Shown here: piece after piece, positions 1-8,338 of the stretch
How the letters are laid out: each line of letters starts with the position of its first letter
Numbering within the stretch: position 1 is the first letter of the stretch
NCBI RefSeq assembly: GCF_024124665.1
Contig: NZ_JAMXSB010000008.1
Span: forward strand, 62,001 to 126,000
DNA from: Pleionea sp. CnH1-48
GTDB taxonomy: Bacteria; Pseudomonadota; Gammaproteobacteria; Enterobacterales; Kangiellaceae
Direction of reading: 5' to 3'
DNA: 64,000 bases
Notes under the pieces: model-generated
Told to the model about the DNA's origin: nothing
The model's input: the letters and a program-made list of their open reading frames with translations, nothing else
Databases searched by the model: none
Made by a program: the position numbers and the translations under genes

Positions 1-1353
1 ATTTCCACTCGTTATCGCTTTTAAAATATCTTTGTTTGATACGCCTGCCGCTTGCCAGGCTTCAACTTCGCCGAGTAACGATGAGGCATGTAACGTACCA
101 ATGTTGCCAGCATCAGTACCAAGTGACACTTTAACACTGGATTCAACGAGCTTTTTTAAGTTCTGTTTTTGAATGTCTAAATATTTTGACGAAAATACTT
201 TTCTCAGCTGCGAAACGATCCCCTGCTCTTGTTGAGTCAAATTTGAAATAACGTCTTCATGCTCATCAACATATGGCATATATTTAAGAAAAATTTGAAA
301 CATCTGATCGGCCTTACTTTGGTTCTTACTCAACTCTTCAAAGCTCTGAATCACTTCATCAACAGAATGCATCTGTTCAAATTGGCTAAAGCTTAAAGTC
401 CCTTTAAAAAACTCAAAATAATGTTGATATGCCGTTAAGGTGGGCATGTAAGTCACGTCATGCTTGCGCATTAAAGAAATTAACTCATTGTCTACATGCT
501 CTTTCAGAGCACCATGAACCAGAATGTCAGCACCTACCTCAACAGCTTTTTTTGCATTATCAAGTTCCTCTACATGGATCGCTACTACCAGCTTATTATC
601 TTTAGCTATCTTAATGGCAGGTTTATACAAATCTGCCAATTGCTGCGATGACAGTCCGGTTTCTTGGCTCCATACTACCTTTAAAATATGGGCTCCCAAT
701 TTAAGTTGCTGATAAACGGCATTGACAGCCTCTTCTTTGTTTTTTACTTGCAAAAATGTGAATCCGTTGGCGTTTAACTGTGGCATTTCCATCGGAGAGA
801 GCAATGGGCCAGAAAAATATATCTGTGGTAACTCAGCATTCATTGAGAAGCTTTTATACTGACTTGTGTATTCTGATGGCCCACCCAAATCAACAATTGA
901 AGTTATCCCTAGTTTGACATACTCCTTTAGAATCTCTTCTTGATTGTTTAACAACCAGGTCTGTTCTTCCTTATACGGAACAATTTTTGTTGCATCGATA
1001 ACATCTGGTCGGGTAAATGCGCCCCCTGACTGGGCCAAGTGAACATGTCCATCAATCAACCCAGGTATTACCCACTTCCCCCCAAGCTCCTTAACATTCG
1101 CACGGTGAGGGATCGGTGCCGAGTGAGGTTGAATTTTAAGAATTTTCCCTTCAGCAACCAAGATAGTGGCATTGAGTATTGGCAACTCCACACTTGGCTC
1201 CAGAATATTCGCATGAGTAAAAGCGGTTATGGGGGAATCAATTGGTTTGTTGGACTTATCACCACTCGCATGGGTAATGGCAGGAAAGACAATCATCGAG
1301 AGCACAAGAGAGAGCAAACGCTTCACTTTTCTTCTGAGTTTTTCTTTAACCAT
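1..1353 (-). CDS. Exported amidohydrolase family protein (C-terminus beyond the window)
   Basis: The first 451 codons of a metal-dependent hydrolase of the amidohydrolase superfamily (imidazolonepropionase-like branch); the C-terminus lies off the left edge. The ATG at 1353 follows a good AGGAGA ribosome-binding site. Residues 1-30 look like a signal peptide (basic start, then LLSLVLSMIVFPAITHA). Metal-site motifs are in the usual order: PGLIDGHVH near residue 100, an isolated HVEE histidine near 255, LVHGA near 278 and GTDAG near 413. Family members hydrolyse cyclic amides or dipeptides; the substrate cannot be read here. It is divergent from the regulator at 1607, which may control it (inference). 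The class is secure, the substrate unknown. Confidence 0.85.
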   Translation of the reverse strand, partial: MVKEKLRRKVKRLLSLVLSMIVFPAITHASGDKSNKPIDSPITAFTHANILEPSVELPILNATILVAEGKILKIQPHSAPIPHRANVKELGGKWVIPGLIDGHVHLAQSGGAFTRPDVIDATKIVPYKEEQTWLLNNQEEILKEYVKLGITSIVDLGGPSEYTSQYKSFSMNAELPQIYFSGPLLSPMEMPQLNANGFTFLQVKNKEEAVNAVYQQLKLGAHILKVVWSQETGLSSQQLADLYKPAIKIAKDNKLVVAIHVEELDNAKKAVEVGADILVHGALKEHVDNELISLMRKHDVTYMPTLTAYQHYFEFFKGTLSFSQFEQMHSVDEVIQSFEELSKNQSKADQMFQIFLKYMPYVDEHEDVISNLTQQEQGIVSQLRKVFSSKYLDIQKQNLKKLVESSVKVSLGTDAGNIGTLHASSLLGEVEAWQAAGVSNKDILKAITSGN

Positions 1354-1458
1354 GGTATCTCCTCTATTTATTAAATGACTCTCTTTCGGGTATCAAGTTA
1401 GATACCGATGATGTTGGAGCTTCCCCCTCTATAAAGACATGATGAGCTTCTAAAATTT

Positions 1459-1539
1459 CCCTAAAACTTCTCTATAATTCTCTTAAGCTTTTGTTTTATA
1501 GTAGCTTTTAAAGACATCCTTAAACTTCTCTTCCAATTC
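1459..1539. promoter_or_regulatory. Two direct-repeat boxes in the divergent intergenic region
   Basis: Two similar boxes of about 22 bases lie at 1459-1480 and 1518-1539, sharing TAAA-ACTTCTCT followed by AATTC. Their spacing of 59 bp is between five and six helical turns. They sit between the amidohydrolase and the winged-helix regulator, so they could be binding sites for that regulator. The assignment is inference from position only. Confidence 0.35.
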
Positions 1540-1606
1540 AAACCACTACTGTTATGTTATACAATGTTCTAAATCATGGCTAAAAATTGACTTCTCAGGA
1601 TTAACT

Positions 1607-3139
1607 TTGACTTCTACAGATGTAAGCTGCGTTATCTATCCAGACAAGGGGGAAGTCTTCCTCAATGAGCAAATAGTGCAACTTAGGCCAAAATCCTTTG
1701 AATTACTTTTACTATTAGCCTCAAAGCCGGACACTGTTTTTTCCAAAGCCGAAATACTCCAATCTATATGGGGCAGCTCTATCGTTGACGAGCAGGTTGT
1801 TTTTCAGTCAGTCAATGAAGTACGCAAAGAACTAGGAATAGCAGAGGCGATAAAGACATTTCCTCGGCGAGGCTATAGCTGGACTTTGACTAACACTACC
1901 ATTGAGCAGAGTCCTGAGCCTAAGCAGCCACCTCAAAACTTGAAAAAAACCTTCAGCAGAAAACCGCAACTAGTACTATTAGCTCTGCTTTCAGTTGTTA
2001 TACTGATCGGCTTATACTTCAGCATGAGTCCGTCACCTCCATCAACAGAAGTCGATGAAAGCCCCTCTCTTTTCGCCCAACGAAGTTCTCATAAAGGAGT
2101 GCTGATTCTACCTTTTGATGTTCAATCATTAGATAGCTCCCAAAAGTGGATCCGCTATGGTGCTATGGAAGGACTCATTAACAAACTCACTCCCAACAGC
2201 AATGTCACCGTTTTTCAGCTAGAAGATATTATCGATATCCTTAGTCGACTCCCTATGGAAAGTCGAGACAACGCAGAGAAGATTTTCAAGAAATCGGGCG
2301 CCTCCATCATCTTGAAGACATCCACAACGGGTGTGCCTGGTGATTACAATATTATCTACTCAATTTACCGACCGGATTCGTTAGCTACGAAAGCAGTGAA
2401 CGTCAAGAACATTAACGCAGGCATTGCAGAGCTGGTATCCGTATTTGAGGAGACTTTACACCAGAGCTCATCGATTGATTCACAGTTTCTAAATACGCAG
2501 TTTCAAAACGATTTAATGATCAGAGCAATTCAATTTATAGAGCTGGGCGACTACCAATCAGCAGCCGCATTTTTAGAAAGTGCCGTTGCCAATGATAGTC
2601 AAAATGTTTACGCCTTATATTTGTTATCAACGACCATGTTAAAACTAGGAGATGTAGATAAAACGCTAGAAAAGGTTAACACAGCCTTAAGCTTAAGCAC
2701 CTCTCCTGCCTACGAGCAGTATGAAAACAGATTTTTATATTTTAAAGGCAGCTTATTACTGGCAAAAAAAGAGGTCGAAAAATCCAAACAAATACTAATC
2801 CAAGCCGAAAGCCGCTCCAAATCCAATAAAGATTGGCTTTATTACTCCTACTCACATTCTATGCTTGGTAAAGCTCATCAGTTAGAAGAAGACTATGAGA
2901 CAGCACTTACTTATTTTAACTCGGCAATGCAGTACCAAGAATTAATACAATGCCCTATGGGTATTGCTCAAGGGTATATGGATCTAGCGGAGTTCTATTT
3001 ATCAAAACAAAACCAAACAAAGGCCTTAGAAAACTATCATAAGGCTGAAAAGTTAGTTTCAGATCAAAAGCTCATCCAAGCTGAGCCTATTTTGAATAGG
3101 GTCCAAAAGAAACTAGCCACAGCTCAAGTGCATCAATGA
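1607..3139 (+). CDS. Membrane-anchored winged-helix transcriptional regulator with TPR-type C-terminus
   Basis: A CadC/ToxR-type architecture. An OmpR-like winged helix (about residues 10-95, with the LRPKSFELLLLLAS segment and a final FPRRGYSW wing) is followed by a Pro-rich linker, one transmembrane helix at about residues 121-140 and a long periplasmic part. Residues about 280-500 form helical tandem repeats of TPR character (for example GDYQSAAAFLESAVANDSQN). Such one-piece regulators sense a signal outside the membrane and bind DNA inside. No ATG is in frame; the best start is TTG at 1607 with AGGA about 7 bases upstream. Likely targets are the divergent amidohydrolase and itself. The signal is unknown. 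Confidence 0.8.
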   Translation: MTSTDVSCVIYPDKGEVFLNEQIVQLRPKSFELLLLLASKPDTVFSKAEILQSIWGSSIVDEQVVFQSVNEVRKELGIAEAIKTFPRRGYSWTLTNTTIEQSPEPKQPPQNLKKTFSRKPQLVLLALLSVVILIGLYFSMSPSPPSTEVDESPSLFAQRSSHKGVLILPFDVQSLDSSQKWIRYGAMEGLINKLTPNSNVTVFQLEDIIDILSRLPMESRDNAEKIFKKSGASIILKTSTTGVPGDYNIIYSIYRPDSLATKAVNVKNINAGIAELVSVFEETLHQSSSIDSQFLNTQFQNDLMIRAIQFIELGDYQSAAAFLESAVANDSQNVYALYLLSTTMLKLGDVDKTLEKVNTALSLSTSPAYEQYENRFLYFKGSLLLAKKEVEKSKQILIQAESRSKSNKDWLYYSYSHSMLGKAHQLEEDYETALTYFNSAMQYQELIQCPMGIAQGYMDLAEFYLSKQNQTKALENYHKAEKLVSDQKLIQAEPILNRVQKKLATAQVHQ

Positions 3140-3184
3140 TCCCACATAAGCTTTGAGCAAATGCGGTCATCACAAATCAATCTC

Positions 3185-4558
3185 TTACTTAGTCTGCCAT
3201 TTAGATGATTTGATATTTAAGCTGCGATGTTTGATGAGTTCACTAACCAATTGAAAGGGCTCATTTTTATCATAGTCGATGATAATGTCCGGCTTAACAG
3301 ATTTGTTATTGCTCCCACCTTTCGGTCTTTCGAGGTAGAAACGCGGGCTTATTACTCTTAACTTTGAATATTTAAGGCTGGTTGCTTGCGTCCCCCCTGT
3401 TTGCCCACTTTTTCCACCGGTTGCTTCTCCAACCAACAGTCCAAAGCCATGATCTTGAATAACATTCGCAAACAGTATTGCCGATGAATAAGTAAAGTCA
3501 CTGATCAAAACAGACACATCTCCCTTAAACTCAGTGACATCCGAATTAACTTCTTTAAAGCTATTCTGCCCCTCAATAACGTCACCGACAGATTGCCCTT
3601 CACGAGCTCGACCTTCTATAACCTTAACTTTATAGTGGCTGCCTGTTCTCCATTTTTTATCTGCAATATAAGGTAAGATACCGTCAATCCAAATTTTATC
3701 ATCGCCACCGCCATTCTCTCGTATATCGATGATAAGGTGCTGTATGTTGCTTTTCGCTATCTTGGAGAATGATAAATGCAAAAATTCAATAACATCTGCA
3801 TAATCTTCGCCCCAACTGAAAGTATTTATCGTTAACAATGCATTACTAGTATCCAGCATTTCGAATTTAAAGTTATCAGAGAATGTCTTATCCTGAGCGA
3901 ATGCTTCTCGACTCGCAACAACCGTTACTTTTTGTTCTTCTCCGCACTTTCTCATCACCAGATCGAAAGTTTTGATGTTTCCATAATATAGCCAAATGTA
4001 CGTGGCAAAACGCCTTTGTAATAAAGCTTTCCTGAATCTTTTACTATCACCATTAGTTCGCTCTAGCAGAGGCTCCACAAAATCACGGATGTTCTGCCCA
4101 TTAATCTTGGTGATTTCATACCCTTTAAACTTCGTTGGTTTTCCATGAAGCTCAGAGCGGATAAACAGCCTGTTGTTACTGAAAACCACTTGGTAGGGAA
4201 ACAGACCACCACCACTTCTCACATGTTGGTTAGCTAACTCCCTTAGCTTTGGTAAGTTGATCACTGTATGGCCATCATTTAACGCTCGATTAAATGAAGA
4301 GACTAACCGCCAAAACTCCAATACAGAAATAGGCTGAGTAATACTTGACTTAAGTTTTTCTACGTCGCCATAGAAAGCTTCGACATTATCCACGGTGTAC
4401 GAAAGTTGAGGATGAGTTTTATCCAAAAACTGTATCCATTGATTGAGGTCCTCAGCTACTTGCTCTGGTTGTAGCATGGTATTCAAATAATCTTCCGAAT
4501 AAGCCATCATATAGAAACAGCTTAATATCAAAACAATAAGTAATTTAAATGGCTTCAT
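3185..4558 (-). CDS. Exported S41 family peptidase (C-terminal-processing-protease-like)
   Basis: About 457 residues from the preferred ATG at 4558, which has a GAGAAG site five bases upstream and opens directly into a signal peptide (MKPFKLLIVLILSCFYMMAYS). The frame stays open to 4624, but that extension precedes the signal peptide. The C-terminal half carries the TSPc fold: LIIDIRENGGGDD, then VLISDFTYSSAILFANVI with the likely catalytic serine, then LVGEATGGKSGQTGG. S41 enzymes outside the CtpA group include tricorn-core and retinoid-binding relatives, so the substrate is open. It lies 171 bp downstream of the aspartyl-protease lipoprotein on the same strand; the gap holds a CTCCAC/GTGGAG hairpin (4637-4657) without a clear U-tract, so they may share a transcript. 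Confidence 0.8.
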   Translation of the reverse strand: MKPFKLLIVLILSCFYMMAYSEDYLNTMLQPEQVAEDLNQWIQFLDKTHPQLSYTVDNVEAFYGDVEKLKSSITQPISVLEFWRLVSSFNRALNDGHTVINLPKLRELANQHVRSGGGLFPYQVVFSNNRLFIRSELHGKPTKFKGYEITKINGQNIRDFVEPLLERTNGDSKRFRKALLQRRFATYIWLYYGNIKTFDLVMRKCGEEQKVTVVASREAFAQDKTFSDNFKFEMLDTSNALLTINTFSWGEDYADVIEFLHLSFSKIAKSNIQHLIIDIRENGGGDDKIWIDGILPYIADKKWRTGSHYKVKVIEGRAREGQSVGDVIEGQNSFKEVNSDVTEFKGDVSVLISDFTYSSAILFANVIQDHGFGLLVGEATGGKSGQTGGTQATSLKYSKLRVISPRFYLERPKGGSNNKSVKPDIIIDYDKNEPFQLVSELIKHRSLNIKSSKWQTK

Positions 4559-4729
4559 AATACTTCTCATATAAAGGCAATCACTCTCAAGGCATTTAAT
4601 TATCAATAGATAACTCAAAACCAATTTATCTTAATGCTCCACTCCCATAGGGTGGAGAATTAAACTCCAGCAAGCATCAGAGTTCTTCCCGTGAGCCAGG
4701 CACAATTAGCTCTTAGGGTCCTCATCCTT

Positions 4730-5980
4730 TCATCTTTTTATCTGCGAGTTAGTCGAGTAGCCTTCAATATGTTTTGTGGTAATGCTAGTGCAGGGTAGAT
4801 GCTTAAAACAAAACTCAAATGTGTTTGGTATAGAAACCATTTCCAACCATTCTTGCTCTGTGATTTCACGAGCATCCACCTTATTGATAGAAGTGATGAC
4901 CGAGCCAACTTTAAAACCCTGTTGGTTCGCAATCAAATCCGGATAAACCTGACGAACTACCAGCATGTCATTTTTTAATTTACGCAAGTCTAGTCCGGCA
5001 AGATTATATCGAGAAGAAAATGAAACTTTCTCGTAAGGTCGAAAGGTCATAATATTGTTTTGGTAATCAATGATAGTAATAAACTGGTTCATCAACGCGC
5101 TGCCTATGACCCAATAATCATCCTCATCATCCGCCTTGATAACATTAGTTTTAACCCCCTCTAATCTCAAGTTACCCAAACTTAAACCGGGTAACCTTAT
5201 TCGCATGTGTTTGGCTTCTCCGCTAAGACCAAAGTCTGAAGCTTGAATCGCAACATCAGGAAGTTGAATATCACGGTTCTTAACGTATTCAGTATTGAAT
5301 TTAAAATAATGGCGACTACCTGTATCTATAGAAACCTGCTGTTCAAAATCTCTTCCGCCAATGTGCATTGTTACAGGCATTTTAAGTTTTGAGAAAGAAA
5401 CATCAAAAGGTATCTTCACATCATTAGAGTTCGATGAAAAAGAAGCGTTAGCGATACTTATTTTGCTGGCTTCTTTATCGAACATCCAATTGAAGTGTCT
5501 TAACAAGTCATGCCCAAGCACACCATCATAGATAGCTTCGTCGGGAGTTAGGTAATACTGAGTCGTAGAAATAGGAATATAAGCTACTTTTACATCTTCA
5601 AAACCCACGCCACCAAAAGAAACTGATTTGAGCAGCGTCTGATATGCCGGTGAACTCTCACCCTCTCCCCACCCACCAATTTCGAGAGAGAAACCTCGCT
5701 CAAGTTGCAGTTTAGAGACCTTTTCTGTGTCAAATAGTATAGTAAATGAAGCGCCAGTATCAATAAGAAAAAGAAGCTCCTCTTTTCCGTTTATTTTTAC
5801 TTGAATGTAAGGTTTTTCTCCTATGTAAAACGCTTGCATACTTTGTTCAAAATGACGACTATCTGATGTCGGTAGTATCGGTTCAATGCCATTGTTTGCA
5901 TTCTTCATACGCATATAGTTGACTACAGAACAACTACTTAGGGTCATAATAGCGATTAAGGTTAAGATTATTTGTTTCAT
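4730..5980 (-). CDS. Aspartyl-protease-like lipoprotein with PDZ domain
   Basis: The preferred start is ATG 5980, opening MKQIILTLIAIMTLSSCS, a lipoprotein signal with an LSSC lipobox. The open frame extends to 6031, but that would include the promoter region. Two retropepsin/pepsin-type motifs are visible: LFLIDTGASFTILF near residue 70 and VSIDTGSRHYF near residue 220, each with the catalytic D-T-G. The C-terminal part (about 340-400) is PDZ-like (LVVRQVYPDLIANQQGFKVGSVITSIN). Two DTG motifs in one chain imply an intramolecular pseudo-dimer rather than the usual bacterial single-motif dimer. It is anchored in the envelope and divergent from the two-component system at 6121, whose regulon it may belong to. 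Proteolytic activity is predicted, not shown. Confidence 0.8.
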   Translation of the reverse strand: MKQIILTLIAIMTLSSCSVVNYMRMKNANNGIEPILPTSDSRHFEQSMQAFYIGEKPYIQVKINGKEELLFLIDTGASFTILFDTEKVSKLQLERGFSLEIGGWGEGESSPAYQTLLKSVSFGGVGFEDVKVAYIPISTTQYYLTPDEAIYDGVLGHDLLRHFNWMFDKEASKISIANASFSSNSNDVKIPFDVSFSKLKMPVTMHIGGRDFEQQVSIDTGSRHYFKFNTEYVKNRDIQLPDVAIQASDFGLSGEAKHMRIRLPGLSLGNLRLEGVKTNVIKADDEDDYWVIGSALMNQFITIIDYQNNIMTFRPYEKVSFSSRYNLAGLDLRKLKNDMLVVRQVYPDLIANQQGFKVGSVITSINKVDAREITEQEWLEMVSIPNTFEFCFKHLPCTSITTKHIEGYSTNSQIKR

Positions 5981-6031
5981 AATCATTTCCATATTTGCGG
6001 ATTTATGCCAGTATCCAATAAGCATGGTCAA

Positions 6032-6062
6032 TTTAGGGTAAAGAAAAAGGGTTTACCCTAAA
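6032..6062. promoter_or_regulatory. Perfect 11-bp inverted repeat in divergent promoter region
   Basis: TTTAGGGTAAA (6032-6042) and TTTACCCTAAA (6052-6062) are exact inverted repeats with a 9-bp spacer. On the plus strand the right arm covers the probable -35 position of the response-regulator promoter (GATAAT at 6077-6082). On the minus strand the repeat lies directly next to a TTGACC -35-like hexamer for the protease-like lipoprotein. It is a plausible operator for the neighbouring response regulator. Confidence 0.5.
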
Positions 6063-6120
6063 ATGACCTTTCATTTGATAATATCAGCGCTACTTATTGT
6101 TAAATCTAGCTAGAGGTTCT

Positions 6121-6798
6121 ATGAACATTTTGTTAGTTGAAGATAATCACGCCATTGCCTCACAAATAAGTACTTTCCTTGAAGCTCACGGTTGGGAGCT
6201 GGATTTTGCAGCCACAGGAAAACTTGGCGTTGATTTAGCGTTAGCGAATAATTTTGACGTCATCATCTTAGATTTAAACTTACCTGACATTGATGGGCTA
6301 GACGTGTGCGAACAAATCAAGCGGCAAGATACTTCAAATACCCCGATTCTTATGTTGACAGCACGAGATGCATTTCAAGATAAAGCAAACGGGTTTGGCA
6401 AAGGCGCGGATGACTATTTAACAAAGCCCTTTGATTTACGCGAGTTGGCACTTAGATGCGAAGCAATGAAAAGACGGCCTATGTTGCATCAAGACTCTAT
6501 CGTACAACGAGGTAAGCTGCGATTGGATAAAAAAGCAATTAAGGTAGAGTGGGATGGGCAACCCATAAAAACCACCAAAACAAGCTTTGTTATTTTGTCA
6601 AAGCTGTTGGATGAATATCCTTATCCAGTAAGTCGCTCTGAACTGCTACAGCTGTTATGGGGAGACGAGCCACCTGAGAGTAACTCCCTAAAAACACATA
6701 TATATGAATTACGCAAAGCAACACAACAAGTTGCACAGCAGTCACTGATACTAACGATCAGCAACATTGGCTACAAACTGATTAAGTTAGATGATTAA
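6121..6798 (+). CDS. OmpR/PhoB-family response regulator
   Basis: Starts at ATG 6121 with AGAGG upstream; the open frame runs back to 6097 but lacks a site there. About 225 residues. The receiver domain (1-115) has the acidic pair in LLVEDNHAI, the phospho-acceptor Asp in DVIILDLNLPDIDG, the Thr in MLTARD and the Lys in YLTKPFDLREL. The C-terminal winged helix (about 130-225) ends ILTISNIGYKLIKLD. It overlaps the kinase gene by eight bases (ATGATTAA), so the two are translationally coupled. The pair is divergent from two exported proteins, with an inverted repeat between them that could be its binding site. Confidence 0.92.
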   Translation: MNILLVEDNHAIASQISTFLEAHGWELDFAATGKLGVDLALANNFDVIILDLNLPDIDGLDVCEQIKRQDTSNTPILMLTARDAFQDKANGFGKGADDYLTKPFDLRELALRCEAMKRRPMLHQDSIVQRGKLRLDKKAIKVEWDGQPIKTTKTSFVILSKLLDEYPYPVSRSELLQLLWGDEPPESNSLKTHIYELRKATQQVAQQSLILTISNIGYKLIKLDD

Positions 6799-7996
6799 TA
6801 CGATAAAATACCGCTTATTTATCACCTTTGGCAGTCTCGCTGCATTTATATGCCTTTTATTCACTGGTGTGACCTGGCTGTTTGCAGCAGTGACCGAAGA
6901 TGAAGTCCTCAGACATTTACTTGCGACCGAAGCAGAGTATATTTTGCGAGAATACAGCAAGAGCAACGAATTAAAACCAGCCCGAGCGGATTATATGCAA
7001 ACTTATTTATCTAAGTCTGCATTGCCTGCCGAAGTGTTACAAGGTTTCCAGGACAATCCATACGAAAAAGAATTTTACGTTCATGGAGATAATTATCATA
7101 TTGAAGTTTTTGCTACACCTGAAGGAAAACAATTTTACATAACTTTGAACGCATCTAAGTTAGAAGGTCTTTCTACACTAAACAAGATGATTTGGAGCTT
7201 TTTATTGGTGATATCCAGTCTTGTGCTCATATTGTCTCTACTCTCAGCCTGGTTTTTATCTAATCGCAGTGCCAAACCACTACAACAGTTGAGTCACAAA
7301 ATTGAACAATATAAATTCGGTGAAGCCCGGCCTTCGTTGCCCACGGAACGCCGCGATGAAATTGGCATACTCAGTCGTTCTTTTGAGTCCGCTTTGCAAA
7401 AAATCTCCTCGCTTCTAGAACGAGAGCAAGAGTTCACCCGCGATGTCAGTCATGAGCTGAGAACGCCAATGACTCTTATAAAAAACACTATCCAGCTAAG
7501 TCGCCAGCAGCCGCTGAAAACGGCAGAAGTAGAACTCATTGAACATGCATCAAATGAATTGGAGCAAACCGTTGATGTGCTTCTAGCTCTCGCTAGACAA
7601 GAGAACCTTAACTTTAGCAAAATCAAGTTAACACCCATCTTAGAAAAGTGTCTGCTAAAAATTTATAGCATTCATCCTGAGGTGAAGTTTGATCTGGATA
7701 TCCGTGTTGATGATCATTTCTATGTGATGGGAAGCAAGCATTTGATCAGTCTTTTATGTCAAAACCTAATCAATAATGCATTTTATCATAGCAACAGTTC
7801 AACGATGGTTATCAAAGCAGAAGGCAATCTTATATCTTTTGAAAACGCTCTGGATGGCCAACAAACAAAACCTTTTTATCAAGGGTTAGGACATGGGCAT
7901 TATTTAGTAAAACGCATAGTTGAAGAAATGTCCTGGAGCATAGAGACCGAAAAACGCGATGATACTTACAGTGTTGTCATTAGGGTTAAGAAGTAA
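6791..7996 (+). CDS. Sensor histidine kinase with atypical ATP-binding domain
   Basis: 401 residues, partner of the preceding regulator. Two transmembrane helices (about 10-33 and 135-158) flank a periplasmic sensor of about 100 residues. HAMP and HisKA follow, with DVSHELRTPMTLIKN carrying the phospho-accepting His. The catalytic part keeps the N-box (LCQNLINNAFYHS) and the G2 loop (GLGHGHYLVKRIVEE). The G1 box is degenerate: where DxGxG is expected the sequence reads FENALDGQQ, with Asn in place of the adenine-contacting Asp. The ATP lid is also short. Some small proteobacterial sensor kinases share this pattern, so it need not be inactive. Signal unknown. Confidence 0.88.
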   Translation: MINTIKYRLFITFGSLAAFICLLFTGVTWLFAAVTEDEVLRHLLATEAEYILREYSKSNELKPARADYMQTYLSKSALPAEVLQGFQDNPYEKEFYVHGDNYHIEVFATPEGKQFYITLNASKLEGLSTLNKMIWSFLLVISSLVLILSLLSAWFLSNRSAKPLQQLSHKIEQYKFGEARPSLPTERRDEIGILSRSFESALQKISSLLEREQEFTRDVSHELRTPMTLIKNTIQLSRQQPLKTAEVELIEHASNELEQTVDVLLALARQENLNFSKIKLTPILEKCLLKIYSIHPEVKFDLDIRVDDHFYVMGSKHLISLLCQNLINNAFYHSNSSTMVIKAEGNLISFENALDGQQTKPFYQGLGHGHYLVKRIVEEMSWSIETEKRDDTYSVVIRVKK

Positions 7997-8130
7997 AACT
8001 CATGTAGTAACACTAAGACACCAACCACAAATTCCATTTTAAGATGCAACTAAGACAGAGGTTTTACACAGAGGCAAGGATTCTCAATGAATCTCTTATA
8101 GGGCCATAAACAAAACAAACTTATAAGCAT

Positions 8131-8166
8131 AAAAAAAGGCCCATAACTTGCGTTATGGGCCTTTTA
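8131..8166. terminator. Bidirectional rho-independent terminator
   Basis: AAAAGGCCCATAAC and GTTATGGGCCTTTT form a strong stem with A/T runs on both sides. It ends tRNA-Leu on the minus strand and can end the kinase transcript on the plus strand. Confidence 0.85.
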
Positions 8167-8172
8167 GAAAAT

Positions 8173-8259
8173 TGGTACCAGAGGACGGACTCGAACCGTC
8201 ACACCCGCAAAGGCGGGGGATTTTGAATCCCCTGTGTCTACCAATTCCACCACTCTGGC
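8173..8259 (-). tRNA. tRNA-Leu (anticodon CAA)
   Basis: 87-nt class II tRNA read on the minus strand. The acceptor GCCAGAG pairs with CTCTGGT; the anticodon stem GGGGA/TCCCC carries loop TTCAAAA, giving CAA. A long variable arm (CCCGCCTTTGCGGG-type) and TTCGAGTC T-loop follow, and CCA is encoded. It reads UUG codons. Confidence 0.97.
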
Positions 8260-8281
8260 TTCATCGTCAGATGAGGCGCTC

Positions 8282-8309
8282 ATTATAATGATAACTCACC
8301 TAAATGCAA
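8282..8309 (-). promoter_or_regulatory. Promoter of tRNA-Leu
   Basis: On the minus strand TTGCAT, 16 bp, then TATAAT, followed by a GC-rich GAGCGCCTC discriminator typical of stringently controlled stable-RNA promoters. The same GCGC-CCTC-type segment follows both tRNA-fMet promoters. Confidence 0.75.
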
Positions 8310-8338
8310 CACCTACTTAACGACTTTTTTCTTATTTA

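Noticed and set aside
4637-4657. CTCCAC/GTGGAG hairpin as a terminator between the aspartyl-protease-like and S41 genes
   Set aside because: No U-tract follows on the minus strand; it may only be an intercistronic structure.
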